Positions 31,243 through 36,463 of a stretch of DNA of 36,463 nt are shown piece after piece. The DNA is taken from positions 1-36,463 of the forward strand of contig DERX01000009.1 in assembly GCA_002361875.1 (NCBI GenBank), in the 5' to 3' direction. The position numbers and the translations under genes were made by a program. Within the stretch, counting starts at the first letter, position 1; each line of letters begins with the position of its first letter. The notes beneath the pieces were generated by a model. It was not told the origin of the DNA and did no database searches. It was given only the letters and a program-made list of their open reading frames with translations. This DNA is from Ruminococcaceae bacterium UBA3329 (GTDB lineage Bacteria; Bacillota; Clostridia; Oscillospirales; Acutalibacteraceae).

Positions 31243-31829
31243 CAGAGAACTCCTTTTGTTGACGGAATTTCGTCCTTATAATCCGAATTTATTTTTACTG
31301 CTTTTGAAAGGCTTCGGGCGGCGGACTTAAACGCGCCCTCAATTATGTGGTGCGAATTGCCGCCTGCAAGCTGTTTAATGTGCAAAGTGCACTGCGCCGT
31401 ACGAATAAAGCCCAGCCAGAATTCTTTTACAAGCTCTGTGTCAAAATCGCCGACCTTTTCTGTCGGAATATCTAAAGCAAAGCCGAGATATGCTCTGCCC
31501 GAAAGGTCAACTGCCGTTAAAATAAGTGCTTCGTCCATCGGCAAAATTATATCGCCGTAACGCTCTATTCCCTTTTTTTCACCGAGAGCCTCGCAAAATG
31601 CAGTTCCAAGCACTATGCCTATGTCCTCGACTGTGTGGTGATAATCAACATTCGTGTCGCCGTCACAAATTACCTCAAGGTCAAATCTGCCGTGCTTTGC
31701 GAAAAGCGTTAACATATGGTCAAGAAATCCGCAGCCCGTGTCTACGGTGCTCTTTCCCGTTCCGTCAAGGTTTAACGAAAGTTTGATTTTTGTTTCCGCA
31801 GTATTTCTCTCAATAGCCGAAGTTCTCAT
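31242..31829 (-). CDS. hisB: Imidazoleglycerol-phosphate dehydratase
   Basis: 195 residues, the monofunctional form without the N-terminal histidinol phosphatase domain. Metal-binding His motifs are GCGFLDHMLTLFAKHGRFDL, DYHHTVEDIGIVLG and AGGNSHHIIEGAFKSAAR. Because HisB lacks the phosphatase, a separate HisK or HisN enzyme must exist elsewhere in the genome. It overlaps hisC by ATGA. Confidence 0.96.
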   Translation of the reverse strand: MRTSAIERNTAETKIKLSLNLDGTGKSTVDTGCGFLDHMLTLFAKHGRFDLEVICDGDTNVDYHHTVEDIGIVLGTAFCEALGEKKGIERYGDIILPMDEALILTAVDLSGRAYLGFALDIPTEKVGDFDTELVKEFWLGFIRTAQCTLHIKQLAGGNSHHIIEGAFKSAARSLSKAVKINSDYKDEIPSTKGVL

Positions 31830-32890
31830 ATAAGCTCCTCTTTTATCTCTTTAATTGCACTTATAAGCGCATCCATCTGCTCATAAGTCCCGACCGTTAT
31901 TCTGTTATAATTTTTTATTCTTTCTTTATCAAAATGGCGGATTAAAATTCCTTTTTCCTTTAATTTTAAATAAAGCGTTTTGCCGTCAATTTTATTTGAC
32001 TGAGCAAAAATGAAATTTGCCGAAGAAGGTGTTAACTCAAATCCCAATTTTTCAAGCTCTTTCGACGCATATTCACGTGTATTTGCAATTTCACGGCAGT
32101 TATTTATAAAATATTCGCTATCTTCAAGTGCTCCAATGCCTGCCGCCATAGTCATTCTGTTTACATTATACGGATTTGTGGAATATTTCACCGTGTTCAA
32201 ATCTCTTATAAGACTTTCATTTGCAATGCCGAAGCCGAGCCTCGCCCCTGCCATTGACCGTGATTTTGAAAAAGTCCCCGTTACAAGCAAATTGTCATAT
32301 TTGTGAATAAGCTTTATTGCACTTTCCGCTCCGAAATCAACATAAGCCTCGTCAATTACGACTATATTATCGGGATTGCTTTTGACAATTTTTTCAATGT
32401 CATCAAGTGAAAGCGCTATTCCCGTGGGTGCGTTTGGGTTTGCAATAAACACCATTTTATTTACACCGCAAAATGCGTTTACATCTACCATAAAATCGTC
32501 TTTCAACGGTATTTCATCATAAGGAACGCCGTTAAGCTCTGCAAAAACAGGATAGAACCCGTAAGTAATATCCGGAAAAACCGCCGAATGAGCGCCGTCA
32601 CAAAATGCCATAAAGGCGAAATTTAAAATTTCGTCACTGCCGTTTGTAAAAAGTATCTCATTTTCCGAAACGCCGAAATATTCCGCCGCCGTTTTTACAA
32701 GGTCACGGCACTCGGGGTCTGAATAAAGCTCCAATTTTTCCGATTCCCTTTTAGCGTACTTTGAAGCGAGCGGAGAAGGCGGAAACGGCGATTCGTTGGT
32801 ATTCAGTTTTATATATTTCATCTCTTTAGGCTGTTCACCGGGGGTGTACGGCACTAAAGACGCATATTTTTCGCTGAAAAAGCGGCTCAT
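31826..32890 (-). CDS. hisC: Histidinol-phosphate aminotransferase
   Basis: 354-residue fold-type I PLP enzyme. LNTNESPFPPSP opens the substrate region; FIANPNAPTG and VVIDEAYVDF bind PLP; Lys209 in TGTFSKSRSMAGARLGF is the cofactor lysine. It transfers an amino group from glutamate to imidazole acetol phosphate. It overlaps both hisD and hisB by 4 nt. Confidence 0.95.
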   Translation of the reverse strand: MSRFFSEKYASLVPYTPGEQPKEMKYIKLNTNESPFPPSPLASKYAKRESEKLELYSDPECRDLVKTAAEYFGVSENEILFTNGSDEILNFAFMAFCDGAHSAVFPDITYGFYPVFAELNGVPYDEIPLKDDFMVDVNAFCGVNKMVFIANPNAPTGIALSLDDIEKIVKSNPDNIVVIDEAYVDFGAESAIKLIHKYDNLLVTGTFSKSRSMAGARLGFGIANESLIRDLNTVKYSTNPYNVNRMTMAAGIGALEDSEYFINNCREIANTREYASKELEKLGFELTPSSANFIFAQSNKIDGKTLYLKLKEKGILIRHFDKERIKNYNRITVGTYEQMDALISAIKEIKEELI

Positions 32891-34170
32891 CCGTCTTCCT
32901 CCTCAGTGCGGATTACAGCACTTCTTGCGTGGGCTGTAAGTCCCTCCTGCTTTGCAAAAAAAGCTACATCATGCGCCACTCTTTTTAAAGCGTCCTTTGT
33001 ATAATAAGTATACTGCGTTTTCTTAATAAAATCGTCAACGGAAAGCGGACTTGAAAATTTTGCCGTACCGCCTGTGGGCAATGTGTGGTTAGGCCCTGCG
33101 AAATAATCGCCCAATGCCTCGGGGCAATTTTTGCCCATAAAAATTGAACCTGCGTGGCGGATTTTGTCAAGACAGTCAAATGGGTTTTCAACGCAAAGCT
33201 CCAAATGCTCGGGAGCGATTTCATTTGCAATGTCAAATACTCTTTCAATTGTGTCCGCAACAATGATTTTGCCGTTTACATCTATTGACGCTCTGGCGAT
33301 TTCAGCACGCTCCAACATCGGAATTTGATTTTCAATCTCTTCGGAAACTTTATTCGCAAGCTCTTCGCAATCCGTAACAAGGACGGCGCTCGCCATTTTG
33401 TCGTGCTCCGCCTGTGAGAGAAGGTCTGCCGCCAAGTGCTTCGGATTATTCTCTTTGTCGGCAACAATTAAAATCTCGCTCGGCCCTGCAATCATATCAA
33501 TTGAAACAACGCCGAAAACCTGTTTTTTAGCCTCTGCAACAAATGCGTTGCCGGGACCTACTATTTTATCTACCTTCGGAACGGATTCAGTTCCAAAGGC
33601 AAGTGCGGCAATCGCCTGCGCTCCGCCGACCTTGAAAATTTTATCAACGCCTGCAATTTTCGCCGCCGCCAAAATTACGGGATTTACTTTGCCGTCTGCG
33701 CTCGGTGGAGTTACAATTACAACCTCTTTACAGCCTGCAATTTTGGCAGGGATTGAATCCATTAAAACGGTTGACGGATAAGCCGCCGTGCCGCCGGGTA
33801 CATAAAGCCCTGCTCTGTCAACGGGAATTATTTTCTGCCCGATTACAATTCCGTCTTCATCATTTATAATAAAGCTGTTTCTAACCTGTTTTTCGTGAAA
33901 TTTGCGGATGTTTTTTGCCGCTTTTTCGAGTATTTCAATAAATCTCGGCTCGACGAGGTTCATAGCCTCGTTTATTTCTTCTTCGGTTACAAGAAGTGAT
34001 GTAAGCTCTGCTTTGTCAAATTTTTTGCAGTATTCAAAAAGCGCTTTATCGCCGTTTTTCTTAACATTTTCAATAATTTCCGCAACAATGTCGGTAACAT
34101 TTACTGACGGAGTTACACGGGCGAAGATTTCATCATTTTTAACTTCGCTGTATTTCATTATTTTAATCAT
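32887..34170 (-). CDS. hisD: Histidinol dehydrogenase
   Basis: 427 residues; a zinc enzyme that oxidises histidinol twice to histidine with NAD+, the last steps of the pathway. Recognisable stretches are PVDRAGLYVPGGTAAYPS, KIVGPGNAFVAEAKK, IDMIAGPSEILIVAD, the zinc/catalytic region LLSQAEHDKMASAVLVT, and GPNHTLPTGGTAKFSSPL. Its ATG overlaps the hisG stop by ATGA with GAGG just upstream. Confidence 0.97.
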   Translation of the reverse strand: MIKIMKYSEVKNDEIFARVTPSVNVTDIVAEIIENVKKNGDKALFEYCKKFDKAELTSLLVTEEEINEAMNLVEPRFIEILEKAAKNIRKFHEKQVRNSFIINDEDGIVIGQKIIPVDRAGLYVPGGTAAYPSTVLMDSIPAKIAGCKEVVIVTPPSADGKVNPVILAAAKIAGVDKIFKVGGAQAIAALAFGTESVPKVDKIVGPGNAFVAEAKKQVFGVVSIDMIAGPSEILIVADKENNPKHLAADLLSQAEHDKMASAVLVTDCEELANKVSEEIENQIPMLERAEIARASIDVNGKIIVADTIERVFDIANEIAPEHLELCVENPFDCLDKIRHAGSIFMGKNCPEALGDYFAGPNHTLPTGGTAKFSSPLSVDDFIKKTQYTYYTKDALKRVAHDVAFFAKQEGLTAHARSAVIRTEEEDG

Positions 34171-34805
34171 TTTTGTTCCTCCGTCTGCTCAGCAATTTTT
34201 TGCGTTAACTTATCAATTTCGGCGCTCTTGAATTTGTAGCTCGCTTTATTTGAAATAAGCCTTGCGCTTATCGGCACTACCGTGTCAAACACGGTAAGGT
34301 CATTTTCTTTAAGGGTTGTGCCCGTTTCAACAATGTCGACTATTACGTCTGAAAGCCCTAAAATCGGAGCTATTTCAATTGAACCGTTAAGGTGAATAAT
34401 GTCAATATCTCTGCCCTTTGAGCGGTAGTAATTGCCTGCGATATTTGAAAATTTGGTCGCAACCTTGAGTGTTCTGCCAATATCGTCACGAAAATCCTTT
34501 TTAGCCGCAACGGCCATTGCGCATTTTCCGATTTTAAGGTCTGAAAGCTCGTAAACATCCGGCTCATATTCAAGCAAAATATCCTTGCCTGCAACGCCTA
34601 TGTCCGCCGCGCCCCTCTCAACGTAAATCGCAACGTCCGAGGGTTTTACCCAAAAGTAACGGACTCCCGCTTCTTCATTTTCGAAAATGAGCTTTCTGTT
34701 ATTCTCTTTAATTGACGGGCAAGGGTAACCTGCCTTTTCAAACATTGAATACACCTTTTCGCCGAGCCGCCCTTTGGGAAGAGCCACATTAAGCATTGTT
34801 TTCAA
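34167..34805 (-). CDS. hisG: ATP phosphoribosyltransferase, short catalytic subunit
   Basis: 212 residues, the short HisG lacking the C-terminal ACT-like regulatory domain; it needs HisZ to act and to be inhibited by histidine. It commits ATP and PRPP to the pathway. Seen: NVALPKGRLGEKV, GAADIGVAGKDILLE and the PRPP loop DVIVDIVETGTTLKEN. The start is taken as TTG at 34805, since GAGAGGTGAT ends about 7 nt upstream; the ATG at 34796 would be about 18 nt from that site. With TTG the gene overlaps hisZ by 17 nt. Confidence 0.94.
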   Translation of the reverse strand: MKTMLNVALPKGRLGEKVYSMFEKAGYPCPSIKENNRKLIFENEEAGVRYFWVKPSDVAIYVERGAADIGVAGKDILLEYEPDVYELSDLKIGKCAMAVAAKKDFRDDIGRTLKVATKFSNIAGNYYRSKGRDIDIIHLNGSIEIAPILGLSDVIVDIVETGTTLKENDLTVFDTVVPISARLISNKASYKFKSAEIDKLTQKIAEQTEEQK

Positions 34806-35907
34806 CGCAAATCACCTCTCCGTCCTTTTCTTCCAACAGCGTTCTGTACTTTATACCGTCTGATTTCTCTCTTTGCAGTAAAACACTTTTACCGTCCGCA
34901 ATTATTTTTTCTGCCTCTTTCTTTACAATTGAAATATCTGAATTTTCCGAATAAAGCAAGAGCACATCAACATCATAATCCGAAACGCTCAATGCATTTT
35001 CAAAGCTGTCAAGGTAAACCGCAAAGCCGACAGCGCCCGATTTTCTCTTCATATTCTTCATAAGAGCGTCATACTGACCACCCGAAAGCACGCTTTGGGG
35101 AATCCCCTCCGCAAAGCCCTTGAACACAAAACCGTTGTAATAACGAATATCGTCAACAGCAGAAAAATCAATCCTGATGATTTCGCCGTTTTCCCCGCCG
35201 TTCAAGGCATTGATAACATTTTCAAAGGTTTTTATATTCTTTTCATCTGCAATACCCGTAAGATTTTCTCTTATCCACGGCAACACTTCTTCGGCAGTAC
35301 CGTAAATTTTGGCTGTATTTGCAAGCAAATCAATCTTGCGGTTTTCAAGACCCAAAGAGTCACAAAACGCAATCAACTCATGAATATTTTTTTCGCCGAT
35401 AAAATGAAATACCTTTCGGGTTTCGCCTTTCGGCACGCCGACATAATTTATTACATCGGAAAGAATCCCTAAATGGGATATTTCCAAAATGCAGTTTTCA
35501 CCTGTGCTTACAAGGCTTTTAACCGCAAGAGAAACAACCTCAAGAATTGTATATTCGTCAATGTCGCCAATTGCCTCAAGTCCTACCTGCGTTATCTCTT
35601 TAAAAGAGTGCGTTCCCTTTGAAACACGGTAAACATTTTCATTATAATAGAGCTTTTGAACATTCTTTCCCGAATCTTTAGTGTTTTTAACTATTGAAAG
35701 AGTAACATCCGGCTTTAACGCCAACAGCTTGCCGTTTGTGTCCGTAAAGGTTATAACGCTGTCAGAAATAAGGAAATCCTTATTTTTAGCATAAAGGTCA
35801 TATTCTTCAAATTTATTCATTTTGTAGCGTGAATAACCGTATTTATCATAAATTTCACGAAGCAAAAATACTAAATTTTCGCTCGGAAGCAACTGTGCAG
35901 ATTTCAT
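34789..35907 (-). CDS. hisZ: ATP phosphoribosyltransferase regulatory subunit
   Basis: 372 residues resembling the catalytic core of histidyl-tRNA synthetase (class II aaRS fold) without the anticodon-binding domain. Visible: LLREIYDKYGYSRY, the FTDTNGKLLALKPDVTLS strand, TQVGLEAIGDIDEYTILEVVSLA (motif 2 region), and VLSGGQYDALMKNM in place of the synthetase motif 3 region. It binds histidine and activates or inhibits the short HisG. It overlaps yerC by ATGA. Its distance from a true HisRS is shown by length and by position beside hisG. Confidence 0.94.
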   Translation of the reverse strand: MKSAQLLPSENLVFLLREIYDKYGYSRYKMNKFEEYDLYAKNKDFLISDSVITFTDTNGKLLALKPDVTLSIVKNTKDSGKNVQKLYYNENVYRVSKGTHSFKEITQVGLEAIGDIDEYTILEVVSLAVKSLVSTGENCILEISHLGILSDVINYVGVPKGETRKVFHFIGEKNIHELIAFCDSLGLENRKIDLLANTAKIYGTAEEVLPWIRENLTGIADEKNIKTFENVINALNGGENGEIIRIDFSAVDDIRYYNGFVFKGFAEGIPQSVLSGGQYDALMKNMKRKSGAVGFAVYLDSFENALSVSDYDVDVLLLYSENSDISIVKKEAEKIIADGKSVLLQREKSDGIKYRTLLEEKDGEVICVENNA

Positions 35908-36194
35908 TTGTTATTGTCCTTAAGCCTTTCGATTGCAGTCTTGTAGCCACCGCTGCCGTAATTCAGACACTTGCTGACCTTTCCTATTGTTGCGGTGCTT
36001 ATGTCCAGCGTTTCGCTGATTTTTTGATAGCTCATTCCGTTTTTAAGAAGAATTGCGGCATCAAGACGCTGTGCCATATCTTTTATTTCCTTAATAGTGC
36101 AAATGTCCTCAAAATAGACATAGCAATCCTCTATTGTTTCAAGATTCAAAAATGTCTGAAACAGCCTGTCAACCGACTCTGAATGAAAATTCAT
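35904..36194 (-). CDS. yerC: YerC/YecD-type TrpR-like regulator
   Basis: 96 residues of the TrpR superfamily. Helices at about 1-45 (RLFQTFLNLETIEDCYVYFEDICTIKEIKDMAQR) would form the dimer core; the helix-turn-helix is MSYQKISETLDISTATIGKVSKCLNYGSGGY at about 54-84. The YerC family (COG4496) has been proposed from comparative genomics as a repressor of histidine genes (HisR); its place as first gene of this operon and the palindrome in the promoter fit that. There is no clear ribosome binding site before the ATG, which may keep its level low. It overlaps hisZ by ATGA. Confidence 0.88.
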   Translation of the reverse strand: MNFHSESVDRLFQTFLNLETIEDCYVYFEDICTIKEIKDMAQRLDAAILLKNGMSYQKISETLDISTATIGKVSKCLNYGSGGYKTAIERLKDNNK

Positions 36195-36243
36195 AAATTA
36201 TGCCGTTCGGTACAGCAAATACACATTTAAAAATGCCTTTGCT

Positions 36244-36253
36244 ACGGTACCGT
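36244..36253. promoter_or_regulatory. Short palindrome in the yerC leader
   Basis: ACGGTACCGT is a perfect 10-bp palindrome about 50 nt before the yerC ATG, downstream of the predicted transcription start. It may be incidental or an extra operator. Confidence 0.3.
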
Positions 36254-36267
36254 TCCTTTCCTATATA

Positions 36268-36303
36268 GTGCTTTAGTATGTTACCACTTTACCGTGCTAA
36301 AGT
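36268..36303 (-). promoter_or_regulatory. Operator candidate of the his-arg operon
   Basis: The palindrome ACTTTA-CCGTGC-TAAAGT (36286-36303) fills most of the spacer and touches the -35 box. A direct repeat GTGCTTTAGT (36268-36277) and GTGCTAAAGT (36294-36303) recurs at 26-nt spacing. Both features suit a dimeric TrpR-type repressor binding over the promoter. Confidence 0.6.
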
Positions 36304-36306
36304 CAA
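36278..36306 (-). promoter_or_regulatory. Promoter of the yerC-his-arg operon
   Basis: On the - strand TTGACT (36306-36301), a 17-nt spacer and TAACAT (36283-36278). It is the only clear promoter found ahead of the 15-gene run. The leader is about 75 nt. From 36304 to the window end the sequence is AT-rich and shows no gene. Confidence 0.65.
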
Positions 36307-36463
36307 TGCGTATTCGGTCGATTTTAAGGTGCAAAACCGCACATATTTTATGAAAAATGTACAAATAAAATTTGCAAAAATTCAAAACAACATAAAATAT
36401 TTACCGAATTTAATGTATTATACACTATTTATGCATATTTGTAAAGAAAAAACGAATAAAATT

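Noticed and set aside
36367..36385. ARG box upstream of the his-arg operon
   Set aside because: Only one half resembles ATTCA; the left half does not match, and it lies about 60-80 nt upstream of the -35 box.
36304..36463. Possible gene start at the right edge
   Set aside because: AT-rich sequence without a convincing frame, promoter pair or ribosome binding site within the window.

Overview
The window reads as a gene-dense, moderately AT-rich chromosome segment of a Gram-positive anaerobe of the Bacillota, most likely a gut-type clostridium (class Clostridia). The reasons are strong AGGAGG-type ribosome binding sites with some TTG/GTG starts, a DnaD/DnaC-type primosome, a short HisG paired with HisZ, a YerC-type TrpR relative, a TnpX-type large serine recombinase remnant and an encoded-CCA tRNA-Pro. 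The taxonomic call is inference from gene content, not from a marker gene.

Layout. 1-2340 (+): a PhzF remnant, a MATE exporter and a YbaK-type deacylase. 2353-6605: a class I glutamine-amidotransferase-fold gamma-glutamyl hydrolase (-) diverges from an operon (+) holding a PatB/MalY C-S lyase fused to a peroxiredoxin-like domain, plus an APC permease. A PepSY remnant and a terminator follow. 6664-8889 (+): purA with a structured leader, then a LemA-like membrane protein. 8950-9170: a cluster of small hairpin repeats. 9204-12007 (-): the dnaD-dnaC-nadE operon. 12132-15445 (+): galM, a membrane-anchored Cys-rich peptide, hflX and a GNAT gene. 15461-16660 (-): an iron-containing alcohol dehydrogenase with a palindromic operator candidate.

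16840-18510 is a scar of mobile DNA: the first codons of a tnpV-like gene, an internal piece of a 5-cytosine methyltransferase and the C-terminal end of a large serine recombinase are joined directly. Beside it lies a tRNA-Pro(TGG) whose 3' end is duplicated around a palindrome-rich cassette. 18774-22906 is an accessory block: DUF952, two DUF3795 proteins (one shortened), GNAT, a peptidase S51-like protein, an amidohydrolase and TspO.

23210-36306 (-) is one long biosynthetic operon, yerC-hisZ-hisG-hisD-hisC-hisB-hisH-hisA-hisF-hisIE-argC-argJ-argB-argD-argF. Its genes overlap or lie within 15 nt of each other, behind one recognisable promoter with an operator-like palindrome and ahead of one terminator. 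It encodes every histidine enzyme except histidinol-phosphate phosphatase, and the arginine route from glutamate to citrulline by the ArgJ acetyl-recycling pathway.

The signals I rate most highly are the C-S lyase/peroxiredoxin-like fusion with divergent promoters sharing a palindrome; the dispersed hairpin repeats with constant flanks and variable stems; the tRNA-Pro-linked cassette; the his-arg superoperon with its yerC operator; and the triple-junction mobile element scar.
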